DNA of 37,132 bases from DRTC01 sp964521025 (GTDB taxonomy: Bacteria; Cloacimonadota; Cloacimonadia; Cloacimonadales; TCS61): NCBI GenBank assembly GCA_964521025.1, contig CAZFPK010000030.1, positions 1 to 37,132 of the forward strand, in the 5' to 3' direction. Shown here in pieces: positions 26,133 through 34,938 of the stretch. The position numbers were made by a program, and so were the translations under genes. The notes under the pieces were generated by a model that saw nothing but the letters and a program-made list of their open reading frames with translations, was not told where the DNA came from and did no database searches. How positions within the stretch are numbered: the first letter of the stretch is position 1; each line of letters starts with the position of its first letter.

Positions 26133-27128
26133 ATGCCGAATAATTTAAAAAAAAGGAATTTTCTGACCTTGCTGGATTTTACCACAAAAGAGATCGAATA
26201 TTTACTGGAACTCTCTACCGATCTAAAAAAGGCAAAATATGCCGGAACCGAACAACAGCTTCTGAAAGGGAAAAATATTGCTCTTATCTTTGAGAAAACA
26301 TCGACCCGGACCAGGTGCTCTTTTGAAGTTGCAGCTTATGACCAGGGAGCAAATATCACTTACCTGGGACCGACAGGCAGCCAGATGGGTCATAAAGAAA
26401 CAATGAAAGATACAGCAAGAGTACTCGGAAAATTATATGACGGAATCGAATATCGTGGTTTTGGTCAGGAGATTGTCGAGGAACTGGGAAAATATGCCGG
26501 AGTTCCGGTCTGGAACGGACTTACCAACGAGTATCATCCCACGCAAGTGCTGGCTGATTTCCTGACTGCTAAAGAACATTTAAAGAAACCTTATAAGGAA
26601 ATGGTTTTTGTTTATGCCGGCGACGGCAGGAATAATGTAGCAAATTCGCTGTTGATCGGGGGTGCAAAATTAGGAATGGATATGAGGATCGTTGCTCCTG
26701 CGGAGCTGCTGCCGCATAAAAAATTAGTCGATAAATGCCAGGAAATTGCGACCGAAACAAAAGGCAGAATAAATATCACGGATAATATCGAAGCAGGAGT
26801 TAAAGATGCGGATATTATTTACACGGATATCTGGGTTTCCATGGGAGAACCGAAGGAAGTGTGGGAAAAAAGAATCGATCTGCTCAAACCATATCAGGTT
26901 AATACTGAAATGATGAAGAAGACTGGAAATCCCGAAACGATCTTCATGCATTGTCTTCCTTCTTTCCATAATACGGACACAAAAGTCGGCAAAGATATTT
27001 TCGAGAAATTCGGTATCACAGAAATGGAAGTTACGGAGGAAGTTTTTGAAAGTGAAGCATCCGTTGTTTTCGATGAAGCAGAAAATCGGATGCATACGAT
27101 CAAAGCCATAATGGTTGCGACTTTGTAA
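26133..27128 (+). CDS. argF: Ornithine carbamoyltransferase
   Basis: ATG 26133 with TTAGGAGA upstream; 331 aa, the usual length. It makes citrulline and phosphate from ornithine and carbamoyl phosphate (arginine biosynthesis), or runs backwards in the arginine deiminase pathway. The diagnostic motifs are present: STRTR (57-61) for carbamoyl phosphate, HPTQ (135-138), DIWVSMG (232-238) for ornithine, and HCLP (273-276) with the catalytic Cys. No arginine-pathway genes lie beside it, so anabolic (argF) versus catabolic (arcB) use cannot be decided from context. Cytoplasmic. Confidence 0.95.
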   Translation: MPNNLKKRNFLTLLDFTTKEIEYLLELSTDLKKAKYAGTEQQLLKGKNIALIFEKTSTRTRCSFEVAAYDQGANITYLGPTGSQMGHKETMKDTARVLGKLYDGIEYRGFGQEIVEELGKYAGVPVWNGLTNEYHPTQVLADFLTAKEHLKKPYKEMVFVYAGDGRNNVANSLLIGGAKLGMDMRIVAPAELLPHKKLVDKCQEIATETKGRINITDNIEAGVKDADIIYTDIWVSMGEPKEVWEKRIDLLKPYQVNTEMMKKTGNPETIFMHCLPSFHNTDTKVGKDIFEKFGITEMEVTEEVFESEASVVFDEAENRMHTIKAIMVATL

Positions 27129-27825
27129 TTCATACCTGTAAATTATCATCTATCAATGCTCTCAAAATACGAATTTCAACTTTAGTAGCTAAGATGTTTG
27201 GAGGATATTCCTATCTCCGGTTCTTCCTGATTTGTAGGCGGTGATGTTTTCTTGTTCTGTCCTTTCTTTGTGGATGATACTGCCGGTACGGGATTGATTT
27301 CGGTTATTTCCTGAATGTTTTGCTATATTGTTCGGAAGATTTCCGGAACTTAATTTTAATCTTCCTTTTTCGGATCGGACTGTTCCGAAACAGGAAAATT
27401 CTCTTCTGATCTATCAAAATAGCAAAACTCAGTCGTAAAGCCCGTTTCCGACGGCGGAAAACCTCTCTGAAAAGGTGGAAAACCTTAGTGAAAAGGTGGA
27501 AACTTTTTATGAAATACCGGAAGACTTTTATGAAAGAATGGAAGGAAATAATGATAGAATGCAGATTGTTTGGAGATGTATAAATCGGTCTCGACTTGCT
27601 ATGATCCGGCAGTTGCCGGAGAGTGCGAGTTGAGGACAATTTTAAGATTTGATATGATTCCCGCACCTGAAGAACCTCTGTGAAAAGTATAACTCGACTT
27701 TGCATGTCGAAAAATTAAAATCCTTATCTTGTCTCTATTGAGCGAACTCTGATTGAGTAGATATATTTGAGTTCCCAAAATCAGGAAAAAATGACTTTTC
27801 ACACAATCTCTTAAGTTGGTGGTTA
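27129..27825. other. Long spacer without a convincing gene
   Basis: Nearly 700 bases. It holds the five-unit 21-bp tandem repeat at 27456-27560 and otherwise AT-rich sequence with frequent stops on the plus strand. A minus-strand frame of 133 codons (27304-27705) runs through the repeat but lacks a recognised family and a good ribosome binding site. The region could be a decayed gene. Confidence 0.5.
27456..27560 (+). repeat. Five degenerate 21-bp tandem units (heptad-coding)
   Basis: Units start at 27456, 27477, 27498, 27519 and 27540. The first two are nearly identical (GGAAAACCT...GAAAAGGT); the others diverge. In one plus-strand frame they read ENLSEKV / ENLSEKV / ETFYEIP / EDFYERM / EGNNDRM, i.e. 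7-residue units as in a coiled coil, without a nearby start codon. Confidence 0.75.
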
Positions 27826-28578
27826 ATGAAAAAAACTCTTATCATACTTTTTATTTTAGTGAATTGTTTATTATCCTCCCAAACTTTCAAAGTCGATAGA
27901 CTAAAATCAAGTATGTTTTTATCCTCGATGATGATCCTGGATTTGAGCAACAATTACTTCGATAAAAAAATATTACCCGGATTGGATGAAAACGAGATAA
28001 ATTCTCTTTCCAAAAATGATGTCCCTTTTTTTGATCGGATCGCTTTTCAGCCATATTCGGTAAAACTAAAGGATTGGAGCGATTACACGGTCTATTTGAA
28101 CCTGGCTTCGACCCTTTTCCTGACATTCGATAAAGAATATTGGAAAGATAATTTTGTGGTTCTCGGTGAAATACTTTTAACTCAATCAGCGATCGGAAAA
28201 TGGACAAAAACTATAACTCACCGGAAACGACCTTATGTTTATGATGATAGAGTTTCTTTAGAGAAGAAGTTCGCTGATAACAGCCAGCATTCTTTTTATT
28301 CATTACACAGTTCAACGGCTTTTGCTGCTGCCGCTTTCGGCTATTTCTATTATTATGATAATCATGGAAAAAATATATTGGTTGCGTCGTTATTATTCGG
28401 TTCAGCTGCTGTGACCGCGAGTCTGCGAGTTGCTTCAGCAAATCACTTCCCAAGTGATGTTATTGCGGGAGCGATCATCGGCAGCGGGATTAGTTATTTG
28501 ATCTGTAAATATCATCATTTTAAAAAAATAAAATTGAGTTTCGGAGTTGAACGGATCTTGGTTTCATACCGGTTTTAA
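27826..28578 (+). CDS. PAP2-family phosphatase, exported or membrane-bound
   Basis: ATG 27826; only a weak ribosome binding site (TTGGTGG). 250 aa. An N-terminal signal or anchor (MKKTLIILFILVNCLLSS) is followed by the three phosphatase motifs of the PAP2/vanadium-haloperoxidase fold: K128-x6-R135-P136 (KTITHRKRP), S160-L-H162 in place of PSGH, and R202-x5-H208-x3-D212 (RVASANHFPSD). Hydrophobic stretches around 163-180 and 185-225 fit membrane segments. Such enzymes hydrolyse lipid phosphates or undecaprenyl pyrophosphate at the outer face of the membrane; the substrate here is not known. It stands alone between two repeat-rich spacers. Confidence 0.85.
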   Translation: MKKTLIILFILVNCLLSSQTFKVDRLKSSMFLSSMMILDLSNNYFDKKILPGLDENEINSLSKNDVPFFDRIAFQPYSVKLKDWSDYTVYLNLASTLFLTFDKEYWKDNFVVLGEILLTQSAIGKWTKTITHRKRPYVYDDRVSLEKKFADNSQHSFYSLHSSTAFAAAAFGYFYYYDNHGKNILVASLLFGSAAVTASLRVASANHFPSDVIAGAIIGSGISYLICKYHHFKKIKLSFGVERILVSYRF

Positions 28579-28675
28579 AATATCACTTTCCAAACCAGTC
28601 TTTGCTAAAGCTTCGACCCGACAAGCAGGATTTGAATCCATATTGTATTCCCAATCGGGGATTGGGAATGATGGT

Positions 28676-28836
28676 AAATTCCAATCCTGAAAGGGTTGAA
28701 TGCAAATAGCCATCGGTAAAACCGGTGGTTGGCGATCAATCGAAATTCCAATCCTGAAAGGATTGAATGCAAATAGCCATCGGTGAAACCGGTGGTCCGA
28801 AATAAATCGAAATTCCAACCCTGAAAGGGTTGAACA
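28676..28836. repeat. 67-bp direct tandem repeat, two full units plus a partial third
   Basis: Units start at 28676, 28743 and 28810. The first two differ at only a few positions in their first 50 bases. Each holds two palindromes: CCTGAAAGG-type with a GAA loop and CCATCGGT...ACCGGTGG. The third unit breaks off after AACCCTGAAAGGGTT. Confidence 0.8.
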
Positions 28837-29010
28837 AAGTTGTGATAACTTTGGATTATTATGTTTAATCCTTTCAGGGTTAGTATTCGTTCTTCTTTTA
28901 TACCGCAGATTTCAACTGCGGCTATTCATATTCGCCCTCATCGCGGTTAGCTGTAAATATTTTAATAGTCTATGAACGTGAAAGAAAATTTTTCTTAAGT
29001 TTAATGCACT

Positions 29011-29164
29011 CGTAAAAAGTTAAAATTTTACGAGAACTGTCATCTTGAGTCTCTCGACGGTGCTCAGGATAAACTGTGTCGAAAGATCTATATTACCAAG
29101 AAGTTATAAGATTCTTTCCCGAGCAAAGACTCGGGACTCAGAATGATATAAACAGACTTTTTCG
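29011..29164. mobile_element. MITE-like element, copy B (inverted relative to copy A)
   Basis: Begins CGTAAAAAGT (29011) and ends GACTTTTTCG (29155-29164). Its reverse complement aligns with copy A (23400-23530) block by block: TATCATT.TGAGTCCCG, GCTCGGGAAAGAATCT, GATCTTTCGAC, TCAAGATGACAGTTCTCGTAAA. It has about 23 extra bases, around TTTATCCTGAGCACCGTCGA, which are absent from copy A but present in the degenerate copy at 18858-18922. Confidence 0.7.
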
Positions 29165-29176
29165 AAACCATCAAGT

Positions 29177-30721
29177 TTAATTATTCTTCAATTCCTTGAT
29201 TCCGTTCTCCTGCATATTGCGGCAGATCTGCTCGACTTCCCGGAAATTCACCTTGCCGCTGCCCATCATGGGAATATTCTCGATAAAATAGATCTCTTTG
29301 GGAACTGCGATCGAAGGCAGGTCTTTTGCCATTTCCTTGAGAATACTTTTATGATCGATCTCGCCGGTGGCAATCGCTGCGACGATATCTGCTCCTTTAG
29401 TTGGATTGGGAACATCGACAACACAACAGACAGAATCTTCGGGAAGCAGCTTCTCCAGGACACTTTCGACTTTTACGAGAGAAACCATTTCACCTCCGAC
29501 TTTAACGAATCTTTTCAGCCTGCCGCGATGCCAGAGAAAACCATCTCCATCCATAACTCCCATATCACCCGTATCGTACCAACCATTACGAATGCGCAGA
29601 GAAGTCTCTTCCAGGTCTCCGAGATATCCTTCCATTACCAGATCACCTTTGACCAGGATCTTGCCTTCTTCATCGGGAGGAAGTACATCATCGGTTTCTC
29701 GATGTACGATCTTAACCTGAACTCCGGGAAGCGGTTTACCAACGCTTCCCAATTTATTGAATTTCTCGCTGTTCACAGAAATGACCGGACTGGTTTCAGT
29801 TGCCCCGTAACCTTCCATGATCCTGACATTATGTTTTTTCAGGAAACCTTCGTAAATATGAGGAGTCAGTTTATCCGCTCCGGCAACACCGAGACGGAGA
29901 GAAGCAAAATCTCCGGGATCGGATTTTTTCAAATAACCGTAATAGAAAGCAGGAGTTCCGGCCATAACTGTAACATTGTACTTTTTCACTAATTTACTGA
30001 TTATTTTATAATCGAGAGGATTCGGATAAGCAACGATCGAACCGCCGAGAGAAAGCGGCAGCCAGAAATCGATGGTCAAGCCGAAAATATGAAAGAGCGG
30101 AAGATTTGCCAGGAAAAGATCATCAGAAAAAAGCTCGACCTGTTTGGGAATATTCGTAATATTATGAAACATATTTTTGTGAGATAATTGGACTGCTTTT
30201 GGTTCTTTTTCGCTTCCACTCGTAAAAAGAATTACCGAGATTTCATTTTCCGTTCCGTCATGAACAAATGATTTGATCATTTTTGCGGAAAATTTTGATT
30301 TAACCAGAGCAGGTAATTTATCAAAAAGCGATAAAGAAGCCATAATATCTTCCAGGAAGATCATCCCGTCGATCGGTTTCACATTTATTTTTTCGAGTAA
30401 TTTTTTGCTGGTGATGATCGTCTTGAAACTGCATTTTTCCTGGGCATAAACACAATTTTCCGCGGCTCCGGTCGCATAATTTATCATGACCGGAATTTTC
30501 CCGCACATTAAAGCTCCAAGAATCGAAAGCATACAACCTGCTGAGGTCGGAACCATAATTCCAAGATATTTCCCTCGATAATTGCCGAATTTCTTACATA
30601 AAATCAAGGAAGCCAGCAACATGCGCTCGTATGTTATTTCTTTTTCTGTCGCCTGATCATAGATCGCGATTTTCTTGGAATTTGTTTTCGCAATCTCGAT
30701 AAACATTTGATGTAACTGCAT
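29177..30721 (-). CDS. AMP-forming acyl-CoA/acyl-ACP synthetase-like ligase
   Basis: The start is ATG 30721 with AAAGGAGA just upstream (an in-frame longer start at 30775 is less likely); 514 aa. It belongs to the ANL superfamily, which activates a carboxylate with ATP and passes the acyl group to a thiol. Visible core motifs are TSGSEKEPK (A3), GYGATETSP (A5), YDTGDMG (A7), GRLKRFVKVGGEMV (A8) and GSGKVNF with the catalytic Lys near the C-terminus (A10). The sequence resembles the ligase half of the acyltransferase/acyl-ACP synthetase Aas; here it stands alone without the acyltransferase domain. It likely feeds fatty acids into phospholipids, but the substrate is not shown. Divergent from the inositol-phosphatase-like gene. 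Confidence 0.88.
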   Translation of the reverse strand: MQLHQMFIEIAKTNSKKIAIYDQATEKEITYERMLLASLILCKKFGNYRGKYLGIMVPTSAGCMLSILGALMCGKIPVMINYATGAAENCVYAQEKCSFKTIITSKKLLEKINVKPIDGMIFLEDIMASLSLFDKLPALVKSKFSAKMIKSFVHDGTENEISVILFTSGSEKEPKAVQLSHKNMFHNITNIPKQVELFSDDLFLANLPLFHIFGLTIDFWLPLSLGGSIVAYPNPLDYKIISKLVKKYNVTVMAGTPAFYYGYLKKSDPGDFASLRLGVAGADKLTPHIYEGFLKKHNVRIMEGYGATETSPVISVNSEKFNKLGSVGKPLPGVQVKIVHRETDDVLPPDEEGKILVKGDLVMEGYLGDLEETSLRIRNGWYDTGDMGVMDGDGFLWHRGRLKRFVKVGGEMVSLVKVESVLEKLLPEDSVCCVVDVPNPTKGADIVAAIATGEIDHKSILKEMAKDLPSIAVPKEIYFIENIPMMGSGKVNFREVEQICRNMQENGIKELKNN

Positions 30722-30853
30722 AATATCTCCTTTTTTATTTCCGTTGGAAAATGATTTTGAGGGTAAAACTGTCAAATGATTTATTTTTGCTCTCTTACTT
30801 GACAGAATTTTGAGTTTAAAAAGAAGTAATCATATCGCTTCAATGGAGAGAAA

Positions 30854-31627
30854 ATGATAGAATTTATGGAAGAAATTGCCGGGGAAGCCGGAGATATTAT
30901 CTCTAAAGGATTTGATTCTGATCGGAAAAATATCTCATTTAAAGGACGAATAGATATTGTAACGGAGATCGATCTGCAAAGTGAAATGCTCCTGAAAAAA
31001 AGAATTTCTGAAAAATTTCCGATGGATAACATAATTTCGGAAGAAACAAGTTCGGGATATATTTTTGGAAATAGGAATTGGATCATAGATCCTCTGGATG
31101 GAACAACCAATTTCTCGCATAATTTCCCGGTTTGTGCGGTTTCGATCGGTTTGGAAATCGATGGTATAATTTCTTATGGAGTAATTTATAATCCTATTTT
31201 AGATGAATTGTTTTCTGCTGAAAAAGGAAAAGGAGCATATTTTAATGGCAGGGAGATCCATATATCGAAAACAGGTAAAATTTCCGAATCCCTGATCGCC
31301 ACAGGTTTTCCTTATGATCGCTGGGAAAAAGGAGATTTTTATATCAAAGAATATCTCGCTTTTATGAAAAGATGCCAGGGAGTTAGACGGGTTGGAGCAG
31401 CTGCCATCGATCTTTGTTATGTTGCCTGCGGCAGGTTAGATGGTTTTTTTGAACGAAAGTTAAAACCCTGGGACATGGCAGCCGGAAGTCTGATCGTTAA
31501 AGAAGCAGGAGGAAAAATTTCCCAATTCAATGGAGAAAAATGGCATTATTTAAATGATACGGTCATTGCATCTAACGGGAAGATACATCGGGAAATGATT
31601 GGTGTTTTGAGAGAAATACAAAATTGA
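30854..31627 (+). CDS. suhB: Inositol-1-monophosphatase family protein (SuhB-like)
   Basis: ATG 30854 with GGAGAG upstream; 257 aa, typical length. It is a Mg-dependent phosphatase of the lithium-sensitive family. Metal-binding motifs are present: SEET (62-65), WIIDPLDGTTNF (76-87) and PWDMAAG (205-211). The substrate may be inositol phosphate or another sugar or nucleotide phosphate; SuhB proteins can also take part in ribosomal RNA transcription. Cytoplasmic. It ends at a normal TGA, which helps show that UGA is a stop in this genome. Not linked to an obvious pathway here. Confidence 0.9.
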   Translation: MIEFMEEIAGEAGDIISKGFDSDRKNISFKGRIDIVTEIDLQSEMLLKKRISEKFPMDNIISEETSSGYIFGNRNWIIDPLDGTTNFSHNFPVCAVSIGLEIDGIISYGVIYNPILDELFSAEKGKGAYFNGREIHISKTGKISESLIATGFPYDRWEKGDFYIKEYLAFMKRCQGVRRVGAAAIDLCYVACGRLDGFFERKLKPWDMAAGSLIVKEAGGKISQFNGEKWHYLNDTVIASNGKIHREMIGVLREIQN

Positions 31628-32043
31628 ATTCTTATGATAACTCAAGTTTCGCAGTTAAATAGTAAACCGCTAAAACGGTTTTATTATCATGTTCTTTGGA
31701 TTTTATCACCCTGATGGATCAGAGTGTTATTCTGAAAAAAAAATAAAATTCCTATGAAAATTTATCAGAATAACACCACAATTCATTGTGGTGATACGAA
31801 GATAAAAAAATATTCTAAACCATTTTAATGGTTTTTTTTGAAATTGTAAAAATCTAATTATTAGAAAAATGTAAAATCTTATAACTCTATTGTTTATAAA
31901 AAGTTAAACAGTAATTATGAATTTCATATGATTTGTTCTTTTCAAAAGTGACACTTATTATCCAAAATGCGAAACTTGAGTCATGATAAAATATTAAAAC
32001 TAAATGTAACACAAACATCCTTGTTTGTGATCTGTCTCAAAGC
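31628..32043. other. Spacer of clustered hairpins
   Basis: No gene. In order: AAACCG/CGGTTT (31664-31669 with 31676-31681); a 12-bp perfect inverted repeat GTGTTATTCTGA/TCAGAATAACAC (31724-31735 with 31765-31776); the hairpin CACCACAAT/ATTGTGGTG (31774-31793, loop TC); and a terminator at 31817-31839. The rest is AT-rich sequence with nothing recognised. Confidence 0.65.
31817..31839 (+). terminator. Intrinsic terminator after the inositol-phosphatase-like gene
   Basis: AAACCATT (31817-31824), loop TT, AATGGTTT (31827-31834), with eight T in 31832-31839. It is about 190 bases after the stop. Confidence 0.65.
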
Positions 32044-32061
32044 ATGAGCTTTGAGTTACTT

Positions 32062-33972
32062 ATGACCAAAAACATAATCTCTATCAAAAACCTAAAAAAA
32101 AGATTTTCCGAAAAGATAATCTGTGAAAATGAAACCTTCGGAATACACGAAAAGGATAAGATCGGATTGATCGGCGTTAACGGCTGCGGAAAAACTACAC
32201 TCTTGAAAATGCTGGTTGGAATCGAATCTCCCGATGAAGGAACAATTACTTTCCGGAAAGACATAACAATTGATTATCTTCCGCAAATACCCCGGTTAAA
32301 TCCTGAACTTTCAATTTATGAGCAGATCTATTTCAGCGATAAAAGGGAATTCATTCTGATCAGAAAATATTATAAAATCTTGCATGAATTGAAATCCAAT
32401 CCTTCCGATTGTGATGAAGAATACCGGGATATCATCAAAGAAATGGATGCGGCAAATGCCTGGGAAATTGAAACAAAAGCGAAAAGTATTTTAACCAAAC
32501 TCGGATTTAATGATATTTCACAAAAGATAAAAATCCTTTCCGGGGGAAAGAAAAGAAGAGTCGATCTGGCACGCGTTCTGATGGATGAACCGGATGTTCT
32601 CATCCTCGATGAACCGACTAATCATCTCGATATCGATACCATCGAATGGCTGCAGGAATATTTCCGGAATTATAATGGAATCATTATTTTTGTTACTCAC
32701 GACCGTTATTTTCTGGATGCGGTTTCCAACAAAATTATGGATATCGAACTGGGAAAGATCCGTTTTTATTACGGCAATTATTCCTATTATCTAAAAAAGA
32801 AGCAAATGGAATTCATCGATTTGCAGCGAAAAGAAATCCGCCGGACTTCCCAGCTGAAAAAAGAACTAAAATGGCTGCAAAGAGGAGCAAAAGCCAGAAC
32901 TTCCAAACCAAAAGACCATCTCGACCGGGTGCAAGAACTGATCGATAAATCTTACCTTTCGCATAATTCGGAACTGGATATTTCTTTTGTTAACAAGAGA
33001 ATTGGAAAAACTATCCTGGAAATTCATAGTATTACTAAATCTTATGAGAAAGTGCTTTTTAAGGATTTCTCACACATTTTTCAGAAGAATGAAAGAATTG
33101 GGATCATCGGGGCAAACGGCTGCGGAAAAACAACACTTCTGAAGTTGATAACTAACGAAATTCAACCCGATGAAGGAAAGATAAAAGCCGGGATGAATAC
33201 TTTTTTTTCCTATTTTAAGCAGGAAGCGGGAGAATTTGAGAAAGATGAAACCGTGCTCGAATATATCAGGGAATTTGCTGATAATATTCGTACTTCCGAT
33301 GGAGTTTTACATTCTGCTTCCGAAATGCTGCAGAAATTCCTTTTCAATAAAAAAATGCAGCAGAACAAAATTAAAAGCCTCTCCGGCGGCGAGAAAAATA
33401 GGCTTTATCTACTGCGATCCTTGATGTTCGGAAGCAATTTCATAATTCTGGACGAACCGACAAATGACCTCGATCTGAAAACCCTGGAAATCCTGGAAGA
33501 TTATCTCGATGCATTTAAAGGTTGTATTCTTGTAGTTTCACACGACCGCTTTTTCCTCGATAGAGTTGTAGATTATCTATTTATTTTTGAAGAAGACAGG
33601 ATCGTCAAATTTCCGGGAAATTATTCCGATCATCTGCTCGTGAAAAGATTCAGGAGTGAGTATACAAAAATACAAAATACTAAAAAAACTAAAATTTCTA
33701 AAAAGAAGGATCAAAATAAAAAAACGACGAAACTATCTTATAAAGAAAAAAGAGAATTGGAATTGCTGGAAAACGAAATTGAACAATTTGAGAGAAGAAA
33801 ATCGGAACTGGAAAAGAAGATCGATGAGGAAACTTCAACTCTGTCTTTCCTCGATTATAAAAGCATTGCCGACGAAATGAAAGAGATCGAGGAGAAATTG
33901 AACAAATTTTCTACACGCTGGCTGGAATTGGAGGAGAAAAATTTCATCCGGGAAAATCAAAAAAAGAAATGA
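32062..33972 (+). CDS. uup: ABC-F family ATPase (Uup-like)
   Basis: Preferred start ATG 32062 (MTKNIISIKNLKKRF), 636 aa; an in-frame ATG at 32044 adds six residues and cannot be excluded. It is a soluble twin-ATPase without membrane segments, acting on ribosomes or, for Uup, on ribosome quality and DNA transactions. Two cassettes are seen: Walker A GVNGCGKTT and GANGCGKTT, signatures LSGGKKRR and LSGGEKNR, Walker B LILDEPTNHLD and IILDEPTNDLD. A basic linker with KELKWLQRGAKARTSKPKDH lies between them. A C-terminal coiled coil of about 80 residues (YKEKRELELLENEIEQFERR) is the mark of the Uup branch. It ends at a normal TGA. Confidence 0.92.
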   Translation: MTKNIISIKNLKKRFSEKIICENETFGIHEKDKIGLIGVNGCGKTTLLKMLVGIESPDEGTITFRKDITIDYLPQIPRLNPELSIYEQIYFSDKREFILIRKYYKILHELKSNPSDCDEEYRDIIKEMDAANAWEIETKAKSILTKLGFNDISQKIKILSGGKKRRVDLARVLMDEPDVLILDEPTNHLDIDTIEWLQEYFRNYNGIIIFVTHDRYFLDAVSNKIMDIELGKIRFYYGNYSYYLKKKQMEFIDLQRKEIRRTSQLKKELKWLQRGAKARTSKPKDHLDRVQELIDKSYLSHNSELDISFVNKRIGKTILEIHSITKSYEKVLFKDFSHIFQKNERIGIIGANGCGKTTLLKLITNEIQPDEGKIKAGMNTFFSYFKQEAGEFEKDETVLEYIREFADNIRTSDGVLHSASEMLQKFLFNKKMQQNKIKSLSGGEKNRLYLLRSLMFGSNFIILDEPTNDLDLKTLEILEDYLDAFKGCILVVSHDRFFLDRVVDYLFIFEEDRIVKFPGNYSDHLLVKRFRSEYTKIQNTKKTKISKKKDQNKKTTKLSYKEKRELELLENEIEQFERRKSELEKKIDEETSTLSFLDYKSIADEMKEIEEKLNKFSTRWLELEEKNFIRENQKKK

Positions 33973-34027
33973 TTTGACAGTTGAAAGCAGATTTTGATCT
34001 TTTCTATTTATGATTTGAGGAGGATAG

Positions 34028-34711
34028 ATGAAAAAGTATTTTGCTGAATTTATTGGAACTTTTACACTCGTTTTATTCGGTTGTGGAACTGCAGTCGTTG
34101 CGGGTGCTTCTGTCGGTGTTTTAGGAATTGCTTTTGCTTTTGGTTTTGCCTTGATCGCTATGGCTTACGGAATCGGTCCTATTTCCGGTTGTCATATCAA
34201 TCCAGCCGTGAGCATTGGAGTATTTGTCGCCGGTCGGATGGATGCGAAAGAATTGATCGGTTATATTGTTTTTCAATGTTTGGGAGCGATCGGTGCTGCC
34301 GGAATTCTCGCTTTGATAGTTAACGGTCAATTAGCAGGTTTCAGTGTTGCGGAAAGCGGTTTAGGACAAAACGGCTGGGGAGTAGGATATCTCGGAGAAT
34401 ATTCTCTGGCTGCTGCGGTTCTTTTTGAATTTGTTGCCACTTTCTTGTTCGTTACGGTTATTTTAGGTTCGACCCAAAAGGGAGCTCCAACTCAATTAGC
34501 AGGTCTTGCTATCGGCATAACTTTAGTTGTTATTCATATTTTCGGGATTCAAATCACAGGAGTATCGGTCAATCCTGCCCGCAGTTTGGGTCCTGCTTTA
34601 TTTGCCGGTACTCATGCCCTTTCTCAACTCTGGTTATTTCTTGTTGTTCCGGTTGTGGGAGGATTTCTAGCGGGTTTGTTTTTTAAAGTTAAATTGCTGG
34701 AGAAGGAGTAG
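34028..34711 (+). CDS. aqpZ: Aquaporin (AqpZ-like water channel)
   Basis: ATG 34028 with TTTGAGGAGG upstream; 227 aa, six hydrophobic helices. Both half-helix NPA motifs are intact: HINPAVS (NPA 58-60) and VNPARS (182-184), with Arg185 and His170 at the positions of the selectivity filter of water-specific aquaporins. Inner membrane; water and perhaps small neutral solutes. It lies 55 bases after the ABC-F gene on the same strand, so the two could share a transcript. Confidence 0.95.
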   Translation: MKKYFAEFIGTFTLVLFGCGTAVVAGASVGVLGIAFAFGFALIAMAYGIGPISGCHINPAVSIGVFVAGRMDAKELIGYIVFQCLGAIGAAGILALIVNGQLAGFSVAESGLGQNGWGVGYLGEYSLAAAVLFEFVATFLFVTVILGSTQKGAPTQLAGLAIGITLVVIHIFGIQITGVSVNPARSLGPALFAGTHALSQLWLFLVVPVVGGFLAGLFFKVKLLEKE

Positions 34712-34938
34712 GATTAAACAGAAGTTCTAATAAAAAAGGGTAAATAGCACCAGGACGAAAAAAACAAAATTTTCTTATTCTTAGAGTTTCCTTAAATTTT
34801 TCTTTGATGGTTGGCAGCTGCCACGCTTCTCAAGATTACTTTCAAAACTTTGAACGAATATCTCACCTTCGATTTACTACAAATCTTTGATACAAAAGCA
34901 AGCGGGGAGTGACTGGTTATCGGATGTTTTGCAGTTCT

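Larger units (their letters stand above)
28579..29176. other. Repeat-filled spacer between the PAP2 and acyl-ligase genes
   Basis: The two genes converge here. It holds a TTCCCAATC/GATTGGGAA hairpin (about 28647-28668), the 67-bp tandem repeat, an inverted partial copy of its AACCCTGAAAGG part at about 28865-28880, and MITE-like copy B. No gene is supported. Confidence 0.6.

Noticed and set aside
27304..27705. Minus-strand gene of 133 codons across the 21-bp repeat
   Set aside because: Lys/Phe/Arg-rich sequence from the repeat, no ribosome binding site seen, no family recognised. Left as a possibility in the spacer entry.
28676..28836. CRISPR array
   Set aside because: The regular 67-bp period is suggestive, but the would-be spacers are nearly identical between units, the units are palindromic twice over, and no cas gene is near.
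29351..29992. Open frame (213 codons) antisense to the acyl ligase
   Set aside because: The minus-strand ligase has all its motifs; this frame has none.
30790..30853. A TTGACA box as promoter of the inositol-phosphatase-like gene
   Set aside because: No -10 sequence at a proper distance was found, so I did not list a promoter.
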